Of a DNA stretch of 15,125 bases, positions 6,460 through 13,803 are shown piece after piece (position 1 is the first letter of the stretch; every line of letters starts with the position of its first letter). The notes under the pieces were generated by a model. That model was not told the DNA's origin, made no database searches, and saw only the letters and a program-made list of their open reading frames with translations. The translations under genes were made by a program, and so were the position numbers. Source of the stretch: an uncultured Treponema sp. (GTDB lineage: Bacteria > Spirochaetota > Spirochaetia > Treponematales > Treponemataceae). The stretch spans positions 1 to 15,125 of the forward strand of contig CALELJ010000098.1 in the NCBI GenBank assembly GCA_937902445.1, written 5' to 3'.

Positions 6460-7080
6460 ATGAAAATAGCTGTACTTGTTTCTGGCGGTGGAACAAATCT
6501 TCAGGCGCTTATCGATTATCAGAAATCCCACGCAGACTGTCCCTTTGAAATTGATGTTGTAATATCAAGTACAAAAACTGCTTACAGCATTGAGCGTGCA
6601 AAGAATGCCGGAATCGACTGTGTGATAAAAAGTCCTTTTGCTGTCATGGGCAAAGAAAATGCTCAGAATGCTTCCCGCGAAGAAAAAAACATTGCTGTTT
6701 CAAATGCAATTCTTGATGAATGCAAATCACGCGGAATCGAAGGCATCGTCCTTGCCGGCTATCTGTCCGTTTTGACAGGCGACATCATCAATGCTTACAG
6801 CAACAGGATCATCAACCTGCATCCGGCTCTTTTGCCAAAATTCGGCGGAGTAGGAATGTGGGGGCACAACGTCCATGAAGCTGTTCTTGCAGCCGGTGAA
6901 AAAGAAAGCGGCTGTACAGTCCACTATGTTGACGGTGGCTGCGACACAGGAAAAATCATAGTTCAGAAAAAAGTTCCGGTGATGAGCGGTGACACCGTTG
7001 ATTCCCTCTATGCCCGCATCGCTCCAAAGGAGCATGAAGCAATAGTTGAAGGCGCAATAGTCCTCGCTACCCAGGCTTGA
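6460..7080 (+). CDS. purN: Phosphoribosylglycinamide formyltransferase (GAR transformylase, folate-dependent)
   Basis: Transfers formyl from 10-formyl-tetrahydrofolate to GAR, giving FGAR in the third step of purine synthesis. The 206-residue protein is normal in length. SGGGTNLQAL (8-17) is the GAR phosphate-binding loop, and NLHPALLPKFGG (119-130) holds catalytic Asn119 and His121. GMWGHNVHEAV (132-142) and SGCTVHYVDGGCDTGKII (150-167) follow, the latter with catalytic Asp162. The start is supported by an AGAGGT Shine-Dalgarno and by the N-terminal strand MKIAVLVSGGG. It follows purM by 262 bases holding the large palindrome, so it may rely on readthrough or on an unseen promoter. It converges on the OmpA-domain gene. 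Confidence 0.97.
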   Translation: MKIAVLVSGGGTNLQALIDYQKSHADCPFEIDVVISSTKTAYSIERAKNAGIDCVIKSPFAVMGKENAQNASREEKNIAVSNAILDECKSRGIEGIVLAGYLSVLTGDIINAYSNRIINLHPALLPKFGGVGMWGHNVHEAVLAAGEKESGCTVHYVDGGCDTGKIIVQKKVPVMSGDTVDSLYARIAPKEHEAIVEGAIVLATQA

Positions 7081-7101
7081 ATCCTTTATCTGTGTTTTTA
7101 C

Positions 7102-7287
7102 AAATTGTTTGCTGAATAAGAAAATCTTAAAACATGCGGAGTGAAGGTTCGGAACAAACTGCGACTTGCGACCCAAGAGGACTCACGCAGTGCTTTCCCT
7201 GAGGAAAGGGAGCTCCGGAGCAGGCTTGGGCCGGTTCTTTACGGAAGCATGTTTTAAACTTTTTTTGCTGCTGCTTGCAAACAATTT
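7102..7287. repeat. Two-tier inverted repeat filling the purN/ompA-like convergent spacer
   Basis: The outer arms AAATTGTTTGC (7102-7112) and GCAAACAATTT (7277-7287) and the inner arms TTAAAACATGC (7127-7137) and GCATGTTTTAA (7247-7257) are each perfect 11-bp inverted repeats, in nested order. The T-run at 7260-7266 behind the inner right arm makes this a candidate terminator for purN. Between the inner arms lies a GC-rich structured insert, described separately. Confidence 0.65.
7171..7230. other. GC-rich structured insert, possible branched RNA
   Basis: Inside the two-tier repeat, CCCAAG (7172-7177) pairs with CTTGGG (7225-7230). They enclose CAC-GCA-GTG (7184-7192), CTTTCC-CTGA-GGAAAG (7193-7208) and the palindrome GCTCCGGAGC (7212-7221). 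This reads as a small multibranched fold on either strand. No ORF or known RNA family was recognised. Confidence 0.4.
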
Positions 7288-7289
7288 TT

Positions 7290-8771
7290 CTACTTTGTCA
7301 TTAAATAACTTCCGCGTGGCATGATTATGATTTCTACGCGACGGTTCTTTGCACGGCCTTCAGGTGTGCTGTTTGTTGCGGCAGGTTTTGTTCCGCCGTA
7401 TCCCTTGAAGGTAAACAGTTTTTTGTTTAGACCGTTGTCCGTAAGGGCGTTTACGATGGACTGGGCTCGTTCAACACTGAGAGTCATCTGTCCGTTTGGT
7501 TTGTTTACATCAGCTGTGTGTCCTTCAACGAGAATGCTGTAATCACCTCCGGCTGTTACCTTCTTGAGTGATGCCGCTATGTCGCTGATGCGTGATTTTT
7601 CACTTTCAAGAAGTTCCGAGGAATCTGCTACAAAGCGAAGGTTTTCCATGGTAATCTGAATTCCTGTTGGAATTTCCGACAGCCCGATGTCAGGAACTTT
7701 CTTTTCCATGAAATAACGCTTGAGCTGATGGTAGACTATGTAGTAGTTCTTGTCCTTGTTTGGAACTGAAACCTTGTGCTCGAGAATATCTTTGTCCAGA
7801 AGAATGACGACTTTACCCTGCTTTAGAAGTTCCAGATTTTCCTTTACAGATGCAATGCGAAGGTAGTCTTCCTTTGAGATTATAGGATCGCATCTGTTTA
7901 TTCCGTATACTTTTTTTACTGTAATCCACAGAGGGTCTTTCCCAACACGGTCGGAATAGGATTCAATCATCTCGCTGCTTGAGTAGTGTACTATTCCCTT
8001 TGTCTTTGCGGTTTCTGATGTGACCATATTTCTTTCATACATCAGGTCCATGTCCTCATTCCATATTTTAGGGAAAAGACACGGATAGACACGACTGTCG
8101 GAGAATTCGCCCTGCACTGGCATTGATCCGCGTGCATCAAGAATGATTCCTGAATATGCTCGGGAAGATATTGTTTCGATCGGCTGTGGCTTCTTGTATG
8201 GCTTGGAATGTTTTACAAGAGTTGAAGATATGTCGCGGAGGTTGATGGTATGCTTTGTAAGCAATGTGCTTCCTCCCTGTGCAAAAACGGAAGGGGTCTT
8301 GTGGCTTCTATCTACGATCCTGGTAATGTTTTCAAGTGTCAGAGTTCCGTCGAGAACAAGATCATTCAATGTTTTCTGATCATCGACATAAAGCGAAAGA
8401 AGAGGATCCTTGACGAGGATGGGAAGATCTATTTCTATCCTTTTGATGCATGTTGCTTTCCCGCTTGGCATCGGGATTCCTGCTTTTTCAACATCAAGGG
8501 AAACGTCGGAAACAAAAGTGTTCTTTTCCCAGTTTACAAAACTTGTTGAAGTCATGGTTGCATTTTCACGGCTGGCATGACCGTTGGCTGCGGCGACCAT
8601 TTCCGCCTCACGCTCAATTTCTTCATCTGCGTAAGGTACATATTTTTGAGGGATGTAAGGTTTTTCAAGAAAATCAGAAACATCCAGTGTCTCGATATAA
8701 CTTTGGGCAAATGCCACAGGGTATGCGAATATTATATAGATAAAAAGTGCTTTCAATAATCTGCGTGTCAT
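7290..8771 (-). CDS. Exported protein with C-terminal OmpA-like peptidoglycan-associated domain
   Basis: Probably an envelope anchor joining periplasm or outer membrane to peptidoglycan. The frame is open from ATG 8822 (510 residues), but ATG 8771 (493 residues) is preferred: it starts MTRRLLKALFIYIIFAYP, a normal signal peptide ending near AFA-QS, and has GGCGG six bases upstream. The earlier start adds 17 mostly basic residues. After the signal come a long unrecognised N-terminal region with conserved-looking aromatic stretches (VYPCLFPKIWNEDMDLMYER) and then an OmpA domain over the last 115 residues: ILVEGHTADVN, TLSVERAQSIV, FKGYGGTKPAA and PEGRAKNRRVEI. The architecture recalls T. pallidum Tp0624 (from memory). 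In GHTAD the Asp that contacts diaminopimelate in well-studied OmpA domains is replaced by Ala; the Arg of LSVERA is kept. Its neighbours suggest no operon. Confidence 0.88.
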   Translation of the reverse strand: MTRRLLKALFIYIIFAYPVAFAQSYIETLDVSDFLEKPYIPQKYVPYADEEIEREAEMVAAANGHASRENATMTSTSFVNWEKNTFVSDVSLDVEKAGIPMPSGKATCIKRIEIDLPILVKDPLLSLYVDDQKTLNDLVLDGTLTLENITRIVDRSHKTPSVFAQGGSTLLTKHTINLRDISSTLVKHSKPYKKPQPIETISSRAYSGIILDARGSMPVQGEFSDSRVYPCLFPKIWNEDMDLMYERNMVTSETAKTKGIVHYSSSEMIESYSDRVGKDPLWITVKKVYGINRCDPIISKEDYLRIASVKENLELLKQGKVVILLDKDILEHKVSVPNKDKNYYIVYHQLKRYFMEKKVPDIGLSEIPTGIQITMENLRFVADSSELLESEKSRISDIAASLKKVTAGGDYSILVEGHTADVNKPNGQMTLSVERAQSIVNALTDNGLNKKLFTFKGYGGTKPAATNSTPEGRAKNRRVEIIIMPRGSYLMTK

Positions 8772-8826
8772 CTTTTTCCGCCGTAAAAAGTATTTCTTTT
8801 CTATTATCGGAATATGCTTCATCTGA

Positions 8827-8856
8827 ATTAAACTTTTTTAATCGGGACATACGCAA
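8827..8856 (-). promoter_or_regulatory. Possible promoter for the OmpA-domain gene
   Basis: On the minus strand TTGCGT (8856-8851), an 18-base spacer and TTTAAT (8832-8827) form a moderate -35/-10 pair. The predicted transcription start near 8820 falls inside or after the ATG at 8822, which supports the internal ATG at 8771 as the true start, with a leader of about 50 bases. Confidence 0.4.
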
Positions 8857-8937
8857 TTAATTCATCAATGCTGCGGTTTTAATCATCTGTTATCAAAAGA
8901 TAAAATTGTATTATTTTAAGAATATTTTAGGATAAAA

Positions 8938-8965
8938 TTGATAATTGAAATAAGTGTGCTATAAT
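8938..8965 (+). promoter_or_regulatory. Sigma-70 promoter with extended -10 for the chemoreceptor gene
   Basis: TTGATA (8938-8943), a 16-base spacer and TATAAT (8960-8965) preceded by TGC, an extended -10. The start would be near 8972, giving a leader of about 30 bases with AGGAG at 8991-8995 in place before the ATG at 9002. No flagellar-type (sigma-28) promoter was seen, so basal transcription by the housekeeping factor is the simplest reading. Confidence 0.7.
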
Positions 8966-9001
8966 TTTTAAAGTCAGTCTATGAAACTATAGGAGTGCTT
9001 T

Positions 9002-11065
9002 ATGGCAAAAAAAACAAGAAAATCTTCGGTTTCTACTATTCTTATTACTACAATAATTGGTGGATTGCTTGTATTTTCTATCGTTCTCTTCATGATGATT
9101 TCACGCCTGCTCAACACAGGTCTTGAAAGTTATTTCCAGGGAGAGCTTGAGAACTATTCAGAACTTTTCCTTAAGGAAGTCAAGCAGGAACAGGAAAACA
9201 TTGTAAAAGTGCAGACAAATGTCCTTGGTACTTTGAATTCAATGTATGCTGCCCTTGACGGTTTCCCTGTTGAATCCGTCGATCCAGTTCTTGATAGCAC
9301 ATGCAGAAATTTTGATGTTGATGATCTTGCAGTATTTGATGTAAACGGTAAACCATGCAGTTCAAGCGCCGCCGCAAAGAACCAGGGATCAAGCGACATT
9401 GTCCAGAAGGCATTGAAGGGCGATACAACCATTAAATTTGAAAAGATGGGACAGGACATAAAGATTGTCCGCGCTGTTCCAATCAAATATGGTGTCAAGA
9501 TTGTCGGTGCCCTTGTTGGACTTGATACAGTAACATCACAGCAATTTGTTGAAAAAATGAAGTCATACACTGGTTGTGACAATACAATTTTCGATGGTGA
9601 GACACGTGCATATACAACTCTTTCCGGAATGAGAGGGTCTGTCATTGCAGACGCAACACCAATCAGACTTGCTGAACAGGGCAAGGATTTTGCCGGAATC
9701 ACTACAATCGGCGGTAAGAAATATGTAGTTTACTACTTCCCATGCAAGGCTCCTGATGGATCATTCCTTACAACATTGTGGCTTGGTAAGGAGCTTGGAA
9801 TCATCGACCATGTTTCAGCTGTAATCTTCAAGCCTCTTGTTACAATCACCGTAATCCTCGTCCTTGCACTTCTTGGTCTTCTCTTTGCAATTATCTTCCT
9901 CAGAGTCATCAGACCTCTCAACAGTGTCGGTGCCGCAATGCGCCGTCTTGCATCAGGTGATGCCGACCTTACAATCCGTCTTCCAGTCAAGGGAAATGAT
10001 GAATTCGCTCATATTTCAAGCAATGTTAATACATTCATCATCATGCTCCAGACAATCGTTGAGGAACTCAGCAAGGCTCAGGAATCCCTCACTGAAATCG
10101 GACAGAGCCTTGGTTCTAACGCACAGCAGTCTGCAAGTGCAACAGCCGAGATCATGGCAAACATCCAGGGCGTAAGAAAACAGTCTGAAAACCAGTCTGA
10201 AGCAGTTGCAAATACTACAGGTGTTCTTGGCAATTCTTCTGCAAGCATGAACCATCTTTCAGACCTCGTTGAAAACCAGTCTGCAGGTATCACTGAATCG
10301 TCAGCCGCCATCGAGGAAATGCTTGGAAACATCACTTCCGTTACAAATTCCGTACACAGAATGGCAGACAGCTTCAAGGAACTTGGTGTTACTGTTGCAG
10401 ACGGAAAGAACAAGCTTGCCAATGTTGACGGCAAGGTCAATGAAATCGCAGAACAGTCAAAGATGCTTATTCAGGCAAACCAGATCATCTCTCAGATTGC
10501 TTCTGAGACAAACCTCCTTGCCATGAATGCCGCTATCGAAGCTGCCCATGCGGGAAAGGCCGGTGAAGGATTCTCTGTTGTTGCAAATGAAATCCGTAAG
10601 CTTGCTGAAACATCAAGCACTCAGTCTAAGAACATCAATGCTGAGCTTAAGCAGATTTCTTCTTCAATCAAGGACGTTGTTTCACTGTCAAAGGACAGCC
10701 AGGCTGCATTCGGCCTGATCGTTACACACCTTGATTCTACTGATACAATCATCCATGAAATCGACAATGCGATGAACGAACAGGAAAATGCTTCACGCCA
10801 GATTTTTGGTGCCCTCAGTGACATGAGAAACCAGGCTATCGAAGTAAGCGAAAAGTCACAGGAAGTAAACAACGGTATCGTTGCCGTTACCCGTGATATG
10901 GATTCTGTATCTCAGATTTCATCTATTATCCTTGGAAGTATGGATGAAATGACTGCAGGTGCACAGGAAATCAGCACAGCATCTCAGAGTGTTGCTGACC
11001 TTGCATCCCAGACAAAGCAGAACATTGAAGTCATGAGCGAAAAGCTTGGCAAGTTCAAGTTCTAG
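9002..11065 (+). CDS. Methyl-accepting chemotaxis protein (transmembrane chemoreceptor)
   Basis: Inner-membrane sensor that would control the CheA-CheW kinase and flagellar switching. The 687-residue protein has a classic layout. A first membrane helix (about 13-33) is followed by a periplasmic sensing region of roughly 240 residues, probably Cache-like (contains DLAVFDVNGKP and VRAVPIKYGVKIVGALVGLD). A second membrane helix (about 279-302) leads into a HAMP domain (about 303-356: RPLNSVGAAMRRLASGDADL). A long coiled-coil signalling domain ends at residue 687. The conserved hairpin tip, ASETNLLAMNAAIEAAHAGK then GEGFSVVANEIRKLAE, begins at about residue 500. Gln/Glu-rich helices on both sides hold probable methylation sites. 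There is no C-terminal CheR-docking pentapeptide; it ends KLGKFKF. The ligand cannot be told. Monocistronic, with its own promoter, Shine-Dalgarno and terminator. Confidence 0.95.
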   Translation: MAKKTRKSSVSTILITTIIGGLLVFSIVLFMMISRLLNTGLESYFQGELENYSELFLKEVKQEQENIVKVQTNVLGTLNSMYAALDGFPVESVDPVLDSTCRNFDVDDLAVFDVNGKPCSSSAAAKNQGSSDIVQKALKGDTTIKFEKMGQDIKIVRAVPIKYGVKIVGALVGLDTVTSQQFVEKMKSYTGCDNTIFDGETRAYTTLSGMRGSVIADATPIRLAEQGKDFAGITTIGGKKYVVYYFPCKAPDGSFLTTLWLGKELGIIDHVSAVIFKPLVTITVILVLALLGLLFAIIFLRVIRPLNSVGAAMRRLASGDADLTIRLPVKGNDEFAHISSNVNTFIIMLQTIVEELSKAQESLTEIGQSLGSNAQQSASATAEIMANIQGVRKQSENQSEAVANTTGVLGNSSASMNHLSDLVENQSAGITESSAAIEEMLGNITSVTNSVHRMADSFKELGVTVADGKNKLANVDGKVNEIAEQSKMLIQANQIISQIASETNLLAMNAAIEAAHAGKAGEGFSVVANEIRKLAETSSTQSKNINAELKQISSSIKDVVSLSKDSQAAFGLIVTHLDSTDTIIHEIDNAMNEQENASRQIFGALSDMRNQAIEVSEKSQEVNNGIVAVTRDMDSVSQISSIILGSMDEMTAGAQEISTASQSVADLASQTKQNIEVMSEKLGKFKF

Positions 11066-11101
11066 TCTGATGCCTTGAAAGGCATTGCGATGAAATACAA
11101 C

Positions 11102-11181
11102 AAAGGGGCTGTCCAAAGCTTCAGGGTGGTTGAGCGTAGTCGAAACCACCTTGTCTGGTATTAGTGGACAGCCTTTTTTTT
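11102..11181 (+). terminator. Intrinsic terminator of the chemoreceptor gene with a large structured loop
   Basis: GGCTGTCCA (11107-11115) and TGGACAGCC (11165-11173) form a perfect 9-bp stem followed by eight T (11174-11181). The A-run before the 5' arm is short (AAA), so termination is stronger for the plus strand than for the converging minus-strand gene. The 49-base loop contains another palindrome. A separate hairpin, ATGCCT-TGAA-AGGCAT (11070-11085), directly follows the chemoreceptor stop codon. Confidence 0.75.
11125..11150. repeat. TTCGAC-N3-GCTCA palindromic element, copy 3 (inverted), inside a terminator loop
   Basis: GGTGGT (11125-11130) and ACCACC (11145-11150) arms enclose TGAGC-GTA-GTCGAA. 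On the minus strand the core is TTCGAC-TAC-GCTCA, the same as copies 1 and 2 except for the three middle bases. The arms are longer than in the other copies and fully complementary. Confidence 0.65.
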
Positions 11182-11195
11182 GTCTCTGAATGATT

Positions 11196-12236
11196 TTATT
11201 CCGTAAGGCTTTCGGCAATCTCTTTTGCTTTTCCCGCCGGTACACGAAGAATCCATGTCTCTTTTGGCGGAGTGCAGCCCTTAAGAAGTGCCGGGTTCAG
11301 TCTGACAAGCTGGTCAAGGTCTGTCCCCGATTTTTCAGCGATGGTTTCAAGACTTATTTTCCCGGTGATCTTCAGTTTTCCGAAATTCAGAGGTTCCGCT
11401 GTCTCAACCCATTTGTCGGCAATACCGATGTCTATGGCGCCATAGTATTCAGCATTCTCAATAACTTCAGTAATGGCAATCAGTTTTGGAACGTACATTA
11501 TGGCCTGGTCTGATAGAAGCTCAAGGTCTGCAAGCATCCAGAAGTCCGCCTTGCTTTGCTTTTTGGCGCGTTTTACGGCACCGGCTCCCATGTTGTATGC
11601 CGCCAGTGCAAGTTCCCAGTTGCCGAACATCTTGTAGTTGTCGTTCAGCTTTGAAAGTGCCGCATCAGTTTCCGTCCAGGGATCAAGCCGCTGGTCATAC
11701 CATTCATTTTTCTTGAGGAAAGGATCCATGCTGTTTTCCATGAACTGCCACAGACCTGTAGCTCCAGAAACAGAAACCGCATTTGCCTTGTATTCCGATT
11801 CAACGATTGGGAGATACTGCAGGAACGAAGGCATCTTTTTTTTAGCAAGCTGCTGCCTTACGTAGTGTCTGTATTCCGCAGATTCTATGAGGATGTCGGC
11901 AAGCCTTTTTCTTCCCTTGTCGGACAGGTAGTAGTCGAGGAATTTTTCAGTCCTTTTGTCATCAAGTCCTGTAAGGCCGATGTCTTTGTGGACTGGTTCC
12001 TTCACTGTGTATGGTTTTATTTCTTTTTTCTTTTTGACTTCTACGGAACTGCTTTGAGTCTGCGTTTTTTTTCTCTGTTCTTTTCTTTCCTTTTCAAGCC
12101 GCCTGATTTCCTTTAAGTCGGCGATGGAATCATATTCAACCTTTATGGATTCATAGGGAATGGTAAAGTCGGCTACTGGTTCAGCAAAAAGAGAAAGGGC
12201 GGAAAAAGTCAGGGCAAGTCCGGCAGATTTTTTCAT
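11196..12236 (-). CDS. MltD-like lytic transglycosylase with a C-terminal LysM-like region
   Basis: Cuts the glycan strands of peptidoglycan in the periplasm, leaving anhydro-muramyl ends. The 346-residue protein starts with a signal peptide (MKKSAGLALTFSALSLFA), followed by a lysine/glutamate-rich low-complexity stretch (about 40-75). The family 1 SLT domain (about 105-280) has PIVESEYKANAVS with catalytic Glu146, then SGATGLWQFM (157-166), DPWTETDAAL and LALAAYNMGAGAVKRAKK. Residues about 288-340 look like one degenerate LysM (ISLETIAEKSGTDLDQLVRL, then NPALLKG), likely binding glycan. MltD proteins often have two or more LysMs. Its ATG shares the A of the TAA stop of the lipoprotein gene upstream (TAATG), so translation is probably coupled, and the two proteins may work together in wall turnover (inference). 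Confidence 0.93.
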   Translation of the reverse strand: MKKSAGLALTFSALSLFAEPVADFTIPYESIKVEYDSIADLKEIRRLEKERKEQRKKTQTQSSSVEVKKKKEIKPYTVKEPVHKDIGLTGLDDKRTEKFLDYYLSDKGRKRLADILIESAEYRHYVRQQLAKKKMPSFLQYLPIVESEYKANAVSVSGATGLWQFMENSMDPFLKKNEWYDQRLDPWTETDAALSKLNDNYKMFGNWELALAAYNMGAGAVKRAKKQSKADFWMLADLELLSDQAIMYVPKLIAITEVIENAEYYGAIDIGIADKWVETAEPLNFGKLKITGKISLETIAEKSGTDLDQLVRLNPALLKGCTPPKETWILRVPAGKAKEIAESLTE

Positions 12237-13300
12237 TACAGCTTTTCACCATAATAGATTCCGGCCCACTCCCAGCGTCCGTGAATTTCAGGGTCTGCAG
12301 GGAAATTTACTTTTCTGAAGTAGAGATACCATACGTTGACGTAATTGCTCCATCCTGTTGTTCTCAGATAGGCTTCTGTCGGACTTGATGAAGGGTCAAG
12401 GTCCGCACTGTAGCGGATTCTGTTTCCGCGCATGAATGAACGCATGGAGAAACTTTCCTGCGCGTTGACGTCTGTTTCAACCTGACGCCAGGACATGGCA
12501 AAGAAATTGACCTTGGATTTATATTTGTCCAGAGCCCTGTAGTTGTAGCTTGAAATTCCTTTTTTAACGGCGGCAACAAGAGCGTCGAGGGATTCAAAGG
12601 TCCAGTCCTTGGATGAATTTGAGAAGTCGATGAGCTGCTTTGTGCTCAGGTATGCGTTTGGATATCCTGAAATCTGCAGTGTGGAGGCATCATCCTGATC
12701 AAGGTACTGTGTGAAGGAGCGGATTGCCTGCTTCCATTCTCCTTCCTTTTCATATTCAAGGGCAAGGCGGTAGAAGAGTTCCGTCGTGCTTACGTTGTTT
12801 GGAAATCTGGAAATCAGCTGGTTGAAGTAGGTGATTCTGTTGGCCGGTATCTCACTGATCTGGATAAGATGCTGGAGGCATACAAAGTGGATAGACTTTC
12901 CCTGGACCATAAGATCGTTGTAGTTGTTGATGATTCTTTCAAAATAGTATTCGGCTACAGGTTCTGCGTCATTTTCAAGGTAGGCATAGGCTGTCATGAG
13001 AAGCCAGTAGGCATTGTAGGGATCTTCAGGATGTTTTTCGACCCAGTCCGTAAGAAACCAGATGAGGGAAGTGTAATCCTTTACAGCCAGCATGTTGTTG
13101 GCGATTCTGTTTACCACGGCGTATCTTGTTTCATTTGTCAGATCGTTCTTCTCAAGAAGTGTTTCCAGCTGAGTCTGTGTAGTTCTGTATGTTTTGGAAA
13201 ATGCCCCGGGAAGAATGGAGCCCTTTGTTGTCTTAGTGCAGGAAAAAAAAGTGGTGCATACTGCAAAAACAAGCAGTGAATTCCTGATTTTTTTTAACAT
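12236..13300 (-). CDS. Helical (TPR-like) lipoprotein of unknown function
   Basis: 354 residues starting MLKKIRNSLLVFAVCTTFFSC, a lipoprotein signal peptide with lipidated Cys21 in a spirochaete-style relaxed lipobox (FFSC). The middle is rich in helix pairs with TPR-like spacing, such as DLTNETRYAVVNRIANNMLA, HPEDPYNAYWLLMTAYAYLE and TTELFYRLALEYEKEGEWKQ. The C-terminus is aromatic (NVWYLYFRKVNFPADPEIHG, then RWEWAGIYYGEKL). No enzymatic motif was seen. It is the first gene of the operon with the lytic transglycosylase, overlapping it by one base, so it may be a scaffold or regulator for that enzyme (inference). The only plausible start is the ATG at 13300, since no other Met lies before the lipobox. 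It has no Shine-Dalgarno, and the promoter puts transcription start at or near this ATG. Confidence 0.85.
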   Translation of the reverse strand: MLKKIRNSLLVFAVCTTFFSCTKTTKGSILPGAFSKTYRTTQTQLETLLEKNDLTNETRYAVVNRIANNMLAVKDYTSLIWFLTDWVEKHPEDPYNAYWLLMTAYAYLENDAEPVAEYYFERIINNYNDLMVQGKSIHFVCLQHLIQISEIPANRITYFNQLISRFPNNVSTTELFYRLALEYEKEGEWKQAIRSFTQYLDQDDASTLQISGYPNAYLSTKQLIDFSNSSKDWTFESLDALVAAVKKGISSYNYRALDKYKSKVNFFAMSWRQVETDVNAQESFSMRSFMRGNRIRYSADLDPSSSPTEAYLRTTGWSNYVNVWYLYFRKVNFPADPEIHGRWEWAGIYYGEKL

Positions 13301-13306
13301 GGGTAG

Positions 13307-13335
13307 ATTTTAGCATACAATTATTGTATTGTAAA
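13307..13335 (-). promoter_or_regulatory. Sigma-70 promoter of the lipoprotein/transglycosylase operon
   Basis: On the minus strand TTTACA (13335-13330), a 17-base spacer and TAAAAT (13312-13307) make a near-consensus promoter. The predicted start falls at about 13300, the A of the ATG, so the mRNA may be leaderless. Confidence 0.6.
13315..13329. promoter_or_regulatory. Perfect 15-bp dyad in the promoter spacer (candidate operator)
   Basis: ATACAAT-T-ATTGTAT is a perfect inverted repeat with a one-base centre. It lies wholly within the -35/-10 spacer of the minus-strand promoter and 23 bases before the plus-strand gene at 13352, so a bound protein could control both directions. Confidence 0.5.
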
Positions 13336-13351
13336 CGAATAGAGGAAACAG

Positions 13352-13789
13352 ATGCCCGAAAATAAAGATACACTAGCGGTTTTGAGAAAGCAGAGCTTCT
13401 TTTTGGCCATGGGACTTATATTGCTTGTCGATGGTGCCCTTGCCTGTATGGTGAAAGCTGAATTTTTCCCGTTCACCTTGTCTCAGATTTGGCCTGTTTT
13501 TGTAATAATTGCCGGCTTGATTGTATTTGGCGCGGATCTGTTCATTTTCAGGAGAATCAGAACTTCTTTTCTTTTTCCTTCCGTCATGCTTGTCATACTT
13601 GGGGCAGGATTTCTGGTTTTTTCAACGGACCTTTTTCATGTTTCCTTCCGGAAAATCATATCAGTATTCTGGCCTGTAGTTCTCATTGTTTTTGGAATCT
13701 TTCTCCTTGCGGTTTATGAAATTCAAAGAATAAACTACAAGCAGTTTCCTTACATGCAGGATGATACTCTGGAAGAGGACAATTACTAG
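13352..13789 (+). CDS. Small four-helix membrane protein, LiaI/LiaF-like transmembrane type
   Basis: 145 residues with four predicted membrane helices (about 16-34, 45-66, 73-93, 104-124) and an acidic C-terminal tail (DDTLEEDNY). Two related segments, IWPVFVIIAGLIVF and FWPVVLIVFGIFLL, show an internal duplication typical of the LiaI/LiaF-like (DUF5668-type) membrane family, assigned by pattern only. In Firmicutes such proteins work with envelope-stress systems, but no two-component genes are seen here, so the role is open. An AGAGGAA Shine-Dalgarno fits the ATG at 13352. The TPR-like lipoprotein gene follows 14 bases later, so the two are probably cotranscribed. Confidence 0.8.
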   Translation: MPENKDTLAVLRKQSFFLAMGLILLVDGALACMVKAEFFPFTLSQIWPVFVIIAGLIVFGADLFIFRRIRTSFLFPSVMLVILGAGFLVFSTDLFHVSFRKIISVFWPVVLIVFGIFLLAVYEIQRINYKQFPYMQDDTLEEDNY

Positions 13790-13803
13790 CGGAGTCCGGA
13801 CTT

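Noticed and set aside
10078..10440. Minus-strand open frame inside the chemoreceptor gene.
   Set aside because: Open only because of codon bias in the Ser/Ala/Gln-rich coiled coil; no family resemblance.
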